A stretch of 64,000 nt of DNA, taken from contig CANQEW010000001.1 in assembly GCA_947596085.1 (NCBI GenBank), positions 62,001-126,000 on the forward strand, read 5' to 3'. Position 1 is the stretch's first letter; the number at the start of each line of letters is the position of its first letter. The DNA is from an uncultured Clostridia bacterium. Lineage in GTDB: Bacteria; Bacillota; Clostridia; Christensenellales; Aristaeellaceae. Shown here piece by piece: positions 44,136-52,556 of the stretch. A program made the translations under genes and the position numbers. The notes under the pieces are model-generated. The model was not told the origin of the DNA, did not search any database, and worked only from the letters and a program-made list of their open reading frames with translations.

Positions 44136-44984
44136 ATGCGGTTTCTACCGAAGGGTGAGTGGAAAAACGCGCTCTACATTCTGTCCGGTCTGTGCTTCAG
44201 CGTGCTTGGCTATGAGCTGTTTCTGATTCCGAACAGCATCGCGGCGGGCGGCTTCACCGGCATCGCACAGCTCATCAACAGCGCCACGGGACTGCCCATC
44301 GGCGCGATGGCGCTGGCGCTGAATGCCCCGCTGTTTCTGCTCTCGATCCGCTCGATCGGCTGGCGCTTCGCGCTGCGCTCGCTGATCGCTGCCTTCGCCT
44401 TTTCGCTGGCGCTGGACACCCTGGGGCTGCGCTTTGCCGTGCAGGATATCTGGCTCGCGGCGGTCTATGGCGGGCTGTTCAGCGGCGCGGGCTTCGGCCT
44501 CGTGATGCGCGGCAGCGCCACCACCGGCGGCAGCGAGATGCTCGCCAGCCTCCTCCACCGCCTGATCCCGCCGCTGCGGGTGAGCGTCGGCACCTTTCTG
44601 GTGGACGGCCTGGTCATCGCCGCCTCCGCCTTCGTGTTCGACGCGACGCGCGCCATGTACGCGCTGATCTGCACCTTCATCACCAACCTGATGGTCGATC
44701 TCGTGCTGGAAGGGCCGGACTCCTCCCACGCCTTTTTCATCATCTCCGATCACAGCGACGAAATCGCGCGGCGCATCCTTCAGGAGCTCGACCGCGGCGT
44801 GACCGCCCTTGACGGAACCGGCATGTTCAGCGGCGCTCCGAAGCGCGTGCTGCTCTGCGCCGTCAACCGCCTGGAGACAGTGAGCCTGCGCCGCATCATC
44901 TTCGCGGTGGATCCCAGCGCCTTCATCATCTCCACACGCAGCCGCGAAACCTACGGGGAGGGCTTCAAGGCGCTCTACCGCTAG
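44136..44984 (+). CDS. YitT-family membrane protein (DUF2179)
   Basis: A 282-residue protein with five or six transmembrane helices (about 10-195), carrying the family pattern FLIPNSIAAGGFTGIAQLIN and RGSATTGGSEMLASLL, and a C-terminal cytosolic DUF2179 domain (about 200-282, AFIISTRSRETYGEGF). The function is not established in this family. GGAGGAGG precedes the ATG. The stop codon TAG at 44982-44984 is part of CTAG, which also supplies the stop of lepB on the other strand. Confidence 0.9.
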   Translation: MRFLPKGEWKNALYILSGLCFSVLGYELFLIPNSIAAGGFTGIAQLINSATGLPIGAMALALNAPLFLLSIRSIGWRFALRSLIAAFAFSLALDTLGLRFAVQDIWLAAVYGGLFSGAGFGLVMRGSATTGGSEMLASLLHRLIPPLRVSVGTFLVDGLVIAASAFVFDATRAMYALICTFITNLMVDLVLEGPDSSHAFFIISDHSDEIARRILQELDRGVTALDGTGMFSGAPKRVLLCAVNRLETVSLRRIIFAVDPSAFIISTRSRETYGEGFKALYR

Positions 44985-45487
44985 GCGCGCAGCCGCTGAA
45001 TCCGTCGCGGCGGAAAGACCGTACAGAGCGCGACCGCTTCGATCTTTTCGTCCCGAATCGGGCCCACGCCGCGGCTGTCGTGGGAGCTCGGGCGGTTGTC
45101 CCCCAGCAGGAAGTACTCGCCCGGCCCAAGCGTGCGCTCATCCATGTCCCGAAGCCAGGGCCGAAGCGCAAAGCGCTCCTCAACCGGCGCTCCGTCGATC
45201 CACAGCCGCCCCTCCGCCAGCGCCACACGCTCGCCCGGGAGCGCGGCCACGCGCTTGATGAAGAGTTCCTTCCGTCCGGGATAGCGGCACAGCACCACGT
45301 CGAAGCGCCGCAGCTTTCCGCAGAGTCCGCGCCGCAGAGCAAAGACCAGATCGCCGTTTTGCAGCGTATCCCGCATGGAATTTCCTTTCACCACCGCGAA
45401 CAGGCATACAAATCGCCGCAGGAGCAGCGCAAGCGCGACTCCCGCGGCGATTTCCATTGTCCATTCCAGCAGCAGATTCCAGCGCAT
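44981..45487 (-). CDS. lepB: signal peptidase I
   Basis: A 168-residue membrane serine peptidase that removes signal peptides from exported proteins. One N-terminal transmembrane helix (about 9-32) is followed by the catalytic Ser37 (GNSMRDTL), Lys78 (ELFIKRVAALPGE) and the late box LGDNRPSSHDSRGVG. It is compact like other Firmicutes paralogues. It follows the small membrane protein gene by 3 bp and ends in a stop shared with convergent yitT. Confidence 0.93.
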   Translation of the reverse strand: MRWNLLLEWTMEIAAGVALALLLRRFVCLFAVVKGNSMRDTLQNGDLVFALRRGLCGKLRRFDVVLCRYPGRKELFIKRVAALPGERVALAEGRLWIDGAPVEERFALRPWLRDMDERTLGPGEYFLLGDNRPSSHDSRGVGPIRDEKIEAVALCTVFPPRRIQRLRA

Positions 45488-45490
45488 CGC

Positions 45491-45880
45491 TCACTCCACG
45501 CCGCGGCTGCGACGGAATCGCAGCATCTTCGCCCGCAACACGGCCAGCGTCTTTCGATCCTTGGGATAGAGCACGCGCAGCAGCAATATTGCAAGCGCCA
45601 CCGTGATCAACTTCTCCGGCGTGAAAGGCAGCCACAAAAAGCCCATATACGCTCCACCCACCGCGCGCATCCAGTTGATCTCCATCGCCATTCCGAGCCC
45701 AAACAGGATGTAGCTCCAACCATTGGTGATCATCCACGCGATGGCCAGGCAGAGCAAAAGCCGCGGATTCAGAAGCACACGCAGCGCGCGCTTCGCCTTT
45801 TCCACAAGCTTTTCCCGAGTGAGCGAGCGTCGAAACGCCGCAAGTCTTGCTCCAATTCTCACAGCCATCCTCCATCGCAT
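45491..45880 (-). CDS. small membrane protein in an operon with lepB
   Basis: A 129-residue protein with a basic N-terminus, two or three hydrophobic segments (LLLCLAIAWMITNGWSYILF, AVGGAYMGFLWLPF and ITVALAILLLRVLY) and a basic C-terminus. I do not recognise a characterised family. The promoter at 45899-45927 puts the transcript start near 45892, so the ATG at 45880 has only about a 12-base leader and no proper ribosome binding site. A GTG at 45886 and an ATG at 45868 (GGAGG directly abutting) are alternatives. Confidence 0.6.
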   Translation of the reverse strand: MRWRMAVRIGARLAAFRRSLTREKLVEKAKRALRVLLNPRLLLCLAIAWMITNGWSYILFGLGMAMEINWMRAVGGAYMGFLWLPFTPEKLITVALAILLLRVLYPKDRKTLAVLRAKMLRFRRSRGVE

Positions 45881-46358
45881 GGACACAATTTCATCATCAT
45901 TATAACATACTCGCCACGCCGGGTCAATCCCCCATTGCCGTCGCCGTTCGATAGCATTGTAGGTTTGTCAAACATCTTGGACAAGAGCGGCAGGTAAAGC
46001 AAACGCATCGGCATGGAGCTGGAGCGGCATTGATGGGTAACAGGCTGGAAGCGGAAGCCGGCGAGGGAACAGGAGCGGGAGAAATCGTCATAGCAGTGTA
46101 CTGGTGGAGCTGAGATCAGGGTTGGCAATGCGGCACAGAGGGACGACCCTGACGTCAATCCGAATTTGCTTGCCCGAATGCGCCTCTGCTCATACAGCTT
46201 GGAAATGCGCTTCTTCTTTCCCTTCTTCTCCTCTTTTCCAAGATGTATTGTGGTCCTGCACTTACTCCAGATGGAATGCGTAAACATTACTTGCGCAATC
46301 GCCATAAATATGCTAATATAATATTAACTTGAATGTGTTATGCATATGGAGGATGCGC
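45881..46358. other. gene-poor stretch between lepB operon and GIY-YIG gene
   Basis: Apart from the lepB-operon promoter I see no supported gene. A minus-strand frame across 45859-46305 has no ribosome binding site and overlaps the promoter. The DNA before the GIY-YIG gene turns AT-rich and probably holds its promoter (TATAAT at 46317-46322 with a poor -35). Confidence 0.5.
45899..45927 (-). promoter_or_regulatory. strong sigma-A promoter of the lepB operon
   Basis: TTGACC (45927-45922) and TATAAT (45904-45899) on the minus strand, spacer 17. Confidence 0.8.
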
Positions 46359-47207
46359 ATGCCATACAATAAGACAATCAATTTGCTAATATTCGATGGC
46401 GATCCAAACGGTAGAATGATGGCGGAATTATCGAATTGGAACGGCCGGGTTTATAAAATCGCGCGCAATGCGCTGACGGTTTTCTCTGAACGCGATGATG
46501 CGGAGAATACGGGCGTTTATTTCCTCTTTGGACGGGATATCAACAACAACGGTACGATTTACGTCGGAGAAGCGGAACACATGTTTACGCGCCTCAAACA
46601 ACACGTAAACGATCAGGAGTATTGGACCGATTGTGTCGCCGTGATCAGCAAAGATGATCATTTGAACAAGGCGCATGTCAAATACCTGGAGCATGAATTT
46701 TACGATGCGGCTAAATCCGCAGGCAGATATGTAATCGTCAACTCGACAATACCTACGCGAAGCTCTGTCTCTGAATATGATGCCGCAATGCTGTTGGAAT
46801 TCTTCGATTATACAAAGCTATTGGTTAACACGATGGGCTATAAAGCGTTTGACTCCATATCGCAGGCCGTAGATACGGGGGTATCCTTCGATACGTTTTT
46901 GCTGACGGGGCCGCGAGGCGCGGATGCCAAAGGAATACTGACCGCGGATGGATTCACCGTTCTGAAGGGATCGATGATCGCAGATGGGGTTACCAGAAGT
47001 TATCCAAGCAGCATCAATAAGATAAGGGCGCGACTTCTTCAGGATGGAATCATTGACAGCGAATACAAATTCACGAAAGATTATCTGTTTTCGAGTCCTT
47101 CTTACGCGGCGGCCGTCGTGCTGGGGCGCAATGCGAATGGGCGCACGGAATGGCTGACGGAAACAGGACAAACTCTGAAATCAATCGAAGAGGCACGTTT
47201 GGCGTAG
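46359..47207 (+). CDS. GIY-YIG nuclease-family protein with DUF4357
   Basis: A 282-residue protein. The GIY-YIG-like domain spans about residues 45-130, with GVYFLFG (52-58), IYVGEAE (67-73) and RLKQH shortly after, plus EHEFYD. DUF4357 at the C-terminus carries FTVLKGSMI and FSSPSYAAAVVLGR. Proteins of this architecture are scattered among Firmicutes and may act in DNA restriction or phage defence, which is unproven. GGAGG lies 6 bases before the ATG at 46359. The DNA is more AT-rich than its neighbours and suggests transfer. Confidence 0.85.
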   Translation: MPYNKTINLLIFDGDPNGRMMAELSNWNGRVYKIARNALTVFSERDDAENTGVYFLFGRDINNNGTIYVGEAEHMFTRLKQHVNDQEYWTDCVAVISKDDHLNKAHVKYLEHEFYDAAKSAGRYVIVNSTIPTRSSVSEYDAAMLLEFFDYTKLLVNTMGYKAFDSISQAVDTGVSFDTFLLTGPRGADAKGILTADGFTVLKGSMIADGVTRSYPSSINKIRARLLQDGIIDSEYKFTKDYLFSSPSYAAAVVLGRNANGRTEWLTETGQTLKSIEEARLA

Positions 47208-47209
47208 AA

Positions 47210-47237
47210 AGAGGGAGGCACGAAAGTGCTTCCCTCT
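47210..47237 (-). terminator. terminator overlapping the stop of the ApbE-like gene
   Basis: AGAGGGAGGCAC (47210-47221) pairs with GTGCTTCCCTCT (47226-47237) over a GAAA loop. On the minus strand it is followed by TTTCTA. The stop codon of the ApbE-like gene lies in the hairpin arm. Confidence 0.7.
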
Positions 47238-48498
47238 AAAAATCTGCGATGCGATATTGAACGTCCTCCCCGGCATACAGCTGCGTGAGCGAAAGCGCTT
47301 CCTCGGTGTGATGGATGGCCGCGTTTTCGCAGTAGACGCTGTAAACGCCCTCCCGGGCAAGATCGTCCAGCGCGGCGGGATCGAACTCGTCCGCGATGTA
47401 GACGGGGATGAGCTTCAAAAGAATCTCGGCACAGCCCGCGCTCGTGGAGTAGGCCGTAAGGTCGTTGATCGCGTCCCGGCACAGGCCATCCCGCGCGTCC
47501 AGGTGGGACGTTCGCATCTCGCCGCCCGGGAGCGCGCGATAGTACCGGCCGTCCGATGGATCGCCGGGGTAGCCGCGCAGGCTGACGATGGCGTGCGCGC
47601 CGCGATACCGCATCACGGCGGCGGGATAGACGGTCGCGCCCACGCGGTCGTAGAGGTTGAGTGCGTAGTCCGTCTCCCCCGCCGCGTCCAGGTTGCGCGC
47701 GAAGCCGTCGCAGCTTGAGATCGTGCCGATGGAGTAGCCGCTCGCCGTCAATCGCTCGGCCAGTTCGTCCGCGATGAAGGCGTTCTTCATCCAATAGAAG
47801 TCGATGAAGCTTTCGATTTCCTCCGACCGGGCGAAGGCGAGGTATTCGTCCGACACGCGCAGGCGGACGCGATTGCCGCCCAGCAGTTCGAGATTCACCT
47901 GCGCCGGGTCGTTGACGTAGGCGCAGACCGATTCACACCACGCGCGCAGCGCGTCGTTCTGGCGCGGGTCGAACTCAGCGGTCTGGGACGCGTCCTCACA
48001 GTGAAAGATGCCGCTGTAGATTTCATAAACCGGCGCGAGGTAGAGCGAGCGGTCGCCGCTCCCCGCGACGCGCTCGAAGGCGCGGTACAGCGCCGCGTCC
48101 ACTTCAATCTCCTCGTTGGGGCGGAGGTTGAGGCTGCGCACGTTGACCACGCCGTCGAACTCCACGTCGTTGGAAAAGAGGCGATAGGCGTCCACGCAGG
48201 CCTCGGAATAGAGGCGGACGAGCGCACCGCGCTCGGCGGCGGGAGAATCCGTCGTGCCCAGCGGATAGAGGAAGGTGAAGTCCCCCGCGCAGCTCGCCTC
48301 TCCGGAGGTTTCTGCCTCGATTTCGGCCCAGCCCGCCTCGACCGAGGAGCGGGAGTTCAGCGAAAAGACGATCAGACTCACGCCGAGGGCAAACAGAATC
48401 AGCGCGAGCGCCAGGCGCAGCTTTGTGTGCCTGGCGTTCAGTTCGATCTTTTGTACCGGCGGGACATAGGGCCGCTTGTCCCTGGCAGTGCGTCCCAA
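47236..48498 (-). CDS. degenerate ApbE-like membrane-anchored protein
   Basis: A 420-residue protein with one N-terminal transmembrane helix (about 28-47) and an exported domain. The order of segments (LYLAPVYEIYSGIF, FDPRQNDALRAWCE, VNLELLGGNRVRLRVSDEYL, FIADELAERLTASGYSIGTISS) recalls FAD:protein FMN transferase ApbE. The key Gly and Asp motifs (DLGGIAKGYAAD and GGN) are not recognisable, so flavin transfer is doubtful. It starts with TTG directly after the oppF stop, with GGCGGTGAT upstream, and is the last gene of the opp operon. Confidence 0.55.
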   Translation of the reverse strand: MGRTARDKRPYVPPVQKIELNARHTKLRLALALILFALGVSLIVFSLNSRSSVEAGWAEIEAETSGEASCAGDFTFLYPLGTTDSPAAERGALVRLYSEACVDAYRLFSNDVEFDGVVNVRSLNLRPNEEIEVDAALYRAFERVAGSGDRSLYLAPVYEIYSGIFHCEDASQTAEFDPRQNDALRAWCESVCAYVNDPAQVNLELLGGNRVRLRVSDEYLAFARSEEIESFIDFYWMKNAFIADELAERLTASGYSIGTISSCDGFARNLDAAGETDYALNLYDRVGATVYPAAVMRYRGAHAIVSLRGYPGDPSDGRYYRALPGGEMRTSHLDARDGLCRDAINDLTAYSTSAGCAEILLKLIPVYIADEFDPAALDDLAREGVYSVYCENAAIHHTEEALSLTQLYAGEDVQYRIADF

Positions 48499-49812
48499 TC
48501 AGATCACCGCCAGTATCAGCAGCAGGGCGAATATCAGCAGTATCACGCCGATGGTGATGAAGCCGATGACCGCGCCCTTCTTACACGCCTTATAGTTGCG
48601 GATGTGCCTGTGCTTCTTGAACAGCAGCGCGGCGATGATGCCGAGCACGGGCAGGAAGAAGGAGAGCACCGCATACCAAGCGCTGCCGGTATCGTGCACG
48701 GGCGCGCTCAGGAACTGCGCCTCCGCGGCGGCCTCGGTCGCGTCCGCATGTCCCTCCTGGACGTGCGCGCCGCCCTCGGCGATCTGGATGGGCTTGAGGG
48801 GCACGCCGCGCTCGCGAATGGCCTTGTACTCCTCGATCTCCTTCTTGTTGCCGTAGACATAGTGATCGTGGCCGATGCAGACGAACTCCGGCTTGTCCAC
48901 GGAGTAGTCGTGCATGGAGGGATCGTAGATGTACTGCACCTTGTTCTTCTCCAGCTTCGGATCGGGGATCGGGATCGCCGAGATCAGCGAGTGGGTGTAG
49001 GGGTGCAGCGGATAGTCGAACAGCTCCTCCGCGTCCGCCACCTCCACGATGCGCCCCTTGTAGATCACGCCGATGCGATCCGAAATGAAGCGCACGATGG
49101 ACAGGTCGTGGGCGATGAACAGGTAGGTGACCTGCTGCTCGCGCTGGAACTTCTTCAGAAGGTTCAACACCTGCGCGCGGATGGACACGTCCAGCGCAGA
49201 GATGGGCTCGTCGGCGACCACCAGCTCCGGCTCCATGACCATGGCGCGGGCCAGGCCGATGCGCTGGCGCTGGCCGCCGGAGAATTCGTGGGGATAGCGG
49301 GTCAGGTGCTCGGGCAGCAGACCCACCTCGTGGATCATGTTTTCGACCTTGCGTACGCGGTCCGCCTCGTTCTCGAACAGGTGGAAGTTGTACAGGCCCT
49401 CGGAGATGATGTAGTCCACGGTGGCGCGCTCGTTCAGCGAGGCGGCGGGGTCCTGGAACACCATCTGCACGTTGCGGATGACCTCGCGATCCAGCGCGTG
49501 CGCGATCTTGCCGCTGATGCGCACGCCCTTGTACTGAATCTCGCCCGCGGCCAGCGGGTTCACGCGAATCACCGCGCGGCCGATGGTGGTCTTGCCCGAG
49601 CCGGATTCGCCCACCAGCGAGAAGGTCTCGCCCTTGTAGATGTCAAAGGAGGCGTCGGTGACGGCGCGCACGGCGCTGTCGCCCTTGCCGAAAGTGATGT
49701 CGATGTCCTTGATGGACAGAAGGATTTCCTTGCCGTTCTCCGCGATGGGCCCATGCTCCGGGAAGCGGGAGACGCGGCCGGCCGTTTTCGCATTCGTTGC
49801 AGTCACGTTCAT
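48499..49812 (-). CDS. oppF: oligopeptide ABC transporter ATPase (OppF-like) with membrane tail
   Basis: A 437-residue ATPase of the OppF group. Walker A is GESGSGKTT, the Q-loop is [11 protein letters not shown], the signature is [14 protein letters not shown], Walker B is [12 protein letters not shown] and the switch His is in FIAHDLS. The oligopeptide C-terminal region follows [12 protein letters not shown]. Unusually, the last 65 residues contain two transmembrane helices ([19 protein letters not shown] and [20 protein letters not shown]). ABC ATPases of importers are normally soluble. The ATG at 49812 follows GAGGGGAG. Confidence 0.88.
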   Translation of the reverse strand: MNVTATNAKTAGRVSRFPEHGPIAENGKEILLSIKDIDITFGKGDSAVRAVTDASFDIYKGETFSLVGESGSGKTTIGRAVIRVNPLAAGEIQYKGVRISGKIAHALDREVIRNVQMVFQDPAASLNERATVDYIISEGLYNFHLFENEADRVRKVENMIHEVGLLPEHLTRYPHEFSGGQRQRIGLARAMVMEPELVVADEPISALDVSIRAQVLNLLKKFQREQQVTYLFIAHDLSIVRFISDRIGVIYKGRIVEVADAEELFDYPLHPYTHSLISAIPIPDPKLEKNKVQYIYDPSMHDYSVDKPEFVCIGHDHYVYGNKKEIEEYKAIRERGVPLKPIQIAEGGAHVQEGHADATEAAAEAQFLSAPVHDTGSAWYAVLSFFLPVLGIIAALLFKKHRHIRNYKACKKGAVIGFITIGVILLIFALLLILAVI

Positions 49813-49822
49813 CACTCCCCTC

Positions 49823-51571
49823 TCAAATATTGAAGGCGGCCATCAGCTTCTCGTGGATGCCGCAGATGCCCTCGGGCTTTTCCACCTTGGGCGCGCGCGG
49901 GTCGAGCAGCCAAGTCTTCGCGTAGTGGGTCTCGGACACCTGGAACATCGGCGGCTCGGCGAGCGTGTCGATCTTCAGGCAGTAGGGATTGCGCGGCGCG
50001 AAGGCGTCGCCCACGATGGCATTGTACAGCGACGGCGGCGTGCCGGTGATGGAGTAGAGCTGCGTGTTTCGCTGCGCCAACTGTGGAAGCGAGGACAGCA
50101 GCGCCCAGGTGTAGGGATGCCGGGGATCGTAGAATACCTCCTCCACGGTGCCCAGCTCCACAATCTGGCCCGCGTAGAGCACCGCGACGCGGTCGGCGAT
50201 GTTCGCCACCACGCCCAGGTCGTGCGTGATGAACACGGTGGTGAAGTTGAACTCCTTCTGCAGATCCTTTATCAGCTGCAATATCTGCGCCTGGATGGTC
50301 ACGTCCAGCGCCGTGGTCGGTTCGTCGCAGATCAGAATCTTCGGCTGGCACGACAGGGCGATGGCGATGACGATCCTCTGGCGCATGCCGCCCGAATATT
50401 GGAACGGATAGTCGTCGAAGCGCTGCTCCGCCTTCGGGATGCCCACCTTGTGCATCAGCTCCAGCGCGCGCTTGCGGGCCTCCACCTCGGAGCAGCCCTG
50501 GTGCTTGATGATGACGCTGGTGATCTGCTTGCCGATGGTGATAATCGGGTTCAGCGAGGTCATCGGGTCCTGGAACACGGTGGCGATCCTGCGGCCGCGA
50601 ATCTGCATCCAGTCCTGATTGTACTTGACGCTGGCGAGGTTGAGCACGCAGGTGCCGTGCAGCTTGTCGCTCGTCTCGTCCAGGTAGCGCACGCGGAAGG
50701 CCACAGTGTCGAACACCTTGTTGCGCTGCGTCTCGTCGTCCAGATCCACGCCCATCTGCATGGCCTTCTTGAGCGCGGCGAGCAGCCTGTGGGTCAGCTG
50801 CACGCGCTTGATCAGCGGGTAGCGGCCCACGGAGAGGCGAATCTCCTTGCCCAGTATCTCGTTGCGCGCGCGGGTCTTTTCGCTGATCTCGCCGCGAATC
50901 TGCTGGGCATAGCGCGCCTTGAGCTCGGCCATCTCGCGCTTGTAGCGCTCGGTGGCGGCGGCGTCGCGCGCGGCCTCGGCCTTGTGCTTCCGCTCCGCCT
51001 CCACCTGCGCGGCCTGCGCGGCCTTGATGCGCGCGTCAAACTCCTTCAGCCTGCGGTCGGCATCGCGCACGCGGTCGCGCTCCTTGCGGGGGTCGTAGGT
51101 CTGGCGCTCGTTGAACAGCGTGGTGCGCGCGTCGCGCAGCGCCTTGATTTCGGCCTCGGCCCTGGCGCGCTCCTCGTCGCTCAGGCTGCCCGCGCGCGCA
51201 CGCTCGGCCTCGAGCTCGGTCATTTTGCGGTAGGTCTCCGCGCCCAGCTCCAGCTTGGAGAGCGCGTTGAGCCGCGAGAGCGTGCCCTTCATCAGCTGCC
51301 GCGCGCCGGGGGTGAGCGTAACGTGGGTGTCGGCCAGAGACGGGTCGTTGAAGATGATCTCGCCCTGGTCGATGAAGCCGTTGGAATCCAGCATGCCGGC
51401 GAAGGTCTTGGTGAACACCGACTTGCCGCTGCCGGATTCGCCCACGATGGCGATGGATTCATTTTCGTAGATGTCCAGCGATATGCCGCGAATGGCGGTC
51501 AGCACGCGGCCGCGCACGCGGAACTTCACGTAGAGATCCTTGACGGAGAGCAAAACCTTCTTATCTTCCAT
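49823..51571 (-). CDS. oppD: oligopeptide ABC transporter ATPase (OppD-like) with large insertion
   Basis: A 582-residue ATPase, where family members are about 330. Walker A GESGSGKS is at 44-51, the Q-loop [11 protein letters not shown] at 332-341, the signature YSGGMRQR at 392-399, Walker B ILICDEP at 412-418 and the switch His at 450. The distance from Walker A to the Q-loop is about 280 residues instead of about 55. The extra ~230 residues (about 95-310) are highly charged and helical ([19 protein letters not shown] and similar) and probably form a coiled coil projecting from the nucleotide-binding domain. The coding frame is unbroken, so this is a real insertion. Confidence 0.9.
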   Translation of the reverse strand: MEDKKVLLSVKDLYVKFRVRGRVLTAIRGISLDIYENESIAIVGESGSGKSVFTKTFAGMLDSNGFIDQGEIIFNDPSLADTHVTLTPGARQLMKGTLSRLNALSKLELGAETYRKMTELEAERARAGSLSDEERARAEAEIKALRDARTTLFNERQTYDPRKERDRVRDADRRLKEFDARIKAAQAAQVEAERKHKAEAARDAAATERYKREMAELKARYAQQIRGEISEKTRARNEILGKEIRLSVGRYPLIKRVQLTHRLLAALKKAMQMGVDLDDETQRNKVFDTVAFRVRYLDETSDKLHGTCVLNLASVKYNQDWMQIRGRRIATVFQDPMTSLNPIITIGKQITSVIIKHQGCSEVEARKRALELMHKVGIPKAEQRFDDYPFQYSGGMRQRIVIAIALSCQPKILICDEPTTALDVTIQAQILQLIKDLQKEFNFTTVFITHDLGVVANIADRVAVLYAGQIVELGTVEEVFYDPRHPYTWALLSSLPQLAQRNTQLYSITGTPPSLYNAIVGDAFAPRNPYCLKIDTLAEPPMFQVSETHYAKTWLLDPRAPKVEKPEGICGIHEKLMAAFNI

Positions 51572-51583
51572 GATTTACCCTCC

Positions 51584-52546
51584 TCACATGTGCGTCCGGG
51601 GATCGGACGCGTCGCCCAGGTTCTGGCCCACCACGTAGAGCACCACGGTGATGATCGACGCGATGGCGACGGGGCTCCAGAATTCCATCTCCCAGCCGGG
51701 CGTGACCATGGCGCTCTCGGCCGAGTAGATCAGCCGTCCCAGCGACATGTCGCTCATGCCCAGGCCGATGTAGGACAAGAAGACCTCGTAGGAGATGTAG
51801 GAGGGAATCTCGGTGGCCAGCAGGGTCACGATGACGCTGGTCATGAAGGGCAGGATGTTCTTCATGGCGATCTTAAAGGTGGAGGTGCCCAGGCACTTGG
51901 AGGCCAGGTTGTACTCCCGGTCGCGGATGATGACCACCTGCGTGCGGATGAAGTAGGCGATGAACAGCCAGCCGATGACGGTCAGCGCGAACACCATCGT
52001 CCAGAAGGTCGGGGCGAACAGCATGGCCATCACCGCGATCAGCAGAATCTGCGGGATGTTGCCGATGATGTTGTAGACCTCCGTCATAAACAGATCCACG
52101 CGCTTGGAGAAGCCCCAGATGGAGCCGATGATCACGCCCACGGTCATGTTGATCGCGCCGCAGACCAGCGCCAGCGAGATCGAGATGCGCGAGCCGTTCC
52201 AGATGGCGTCGAAGGTGGACTCGCCGGACGCGCCCGCGCCCAGAATCCACTGCAAATCCTTGCCGAAGTAGGCCATCGCCTCCGACGGGGAGAGGTGCTT
52301 GGACGCCGGGTCCATCAGGTTGGCGAAGGGATCATAGGCCACCACCGTGGGATAGACGTAGGCGAAGATAATCAGGAATGCCAGCAGCGCCAGCACAAAG
52401 ATATTGATCTTCTTGCGGAAGAACACGCGGAACACCGATCTCCAATAGGAATAGCGCGGCGCGACGATCTTTTCGGATTCCAGCGCGCTGTGATCCACGT
52501 GAGAGAACAATTCCTGTTCCGAAAGGCCGAATTTTTCCAAATCCAT
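51584..52546 (-). CDS. oppC: oligopeptide ABC transporter permease (OppC-like)
   Basis: A 320-residue permease with six transmembrane helices and the N-terminal extension typical of OppC. The inner-membrane coupling motif is around ECLG-like LASKCLGTSTFKIAMKNILP. AGGTGAG lies upstream of the ATG at 52546, and a GTG at 52555 is less likely. The gene is between oppB and oppD with short gaps. Confidence 0.92.
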   Translation of the reverse strand: MDLEKFGLSEQELFSHVDHSALESEKIVAPRYSYWRSVFRVFFRKKINIFVLALLAFLIIFAYVYPTVVAYDPFANLMDPASKHLSPSEAMAYFGKDLQWILGAGASGESTFDAIWNGSRISISLALVCGAINMTVGVIIGSIWGFSKRVDLFMTEVYNIIGNIPQILLIAVMAMLFAPTFWTMVFALTVIGWLFIAYFIRTQVVIIRDREYNLASKCLGTSTFKIAMKNILPFMTSVIVTLLATEIPSYISYEVFLSYIGLGMSDMSLGRLIYSAESAMVTPGWEMEFWSPVAIASIITVVLYVVGQNLGDASDPRTHM

Positions 52547-52556
52547 ACTGCTCACC

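Noticed and set aside
45928-46305. 148-codon minus-strand frame
   Set aside because: No ribosome binding site, overlap with the lepB-operon promoter and no recognisable motifs.
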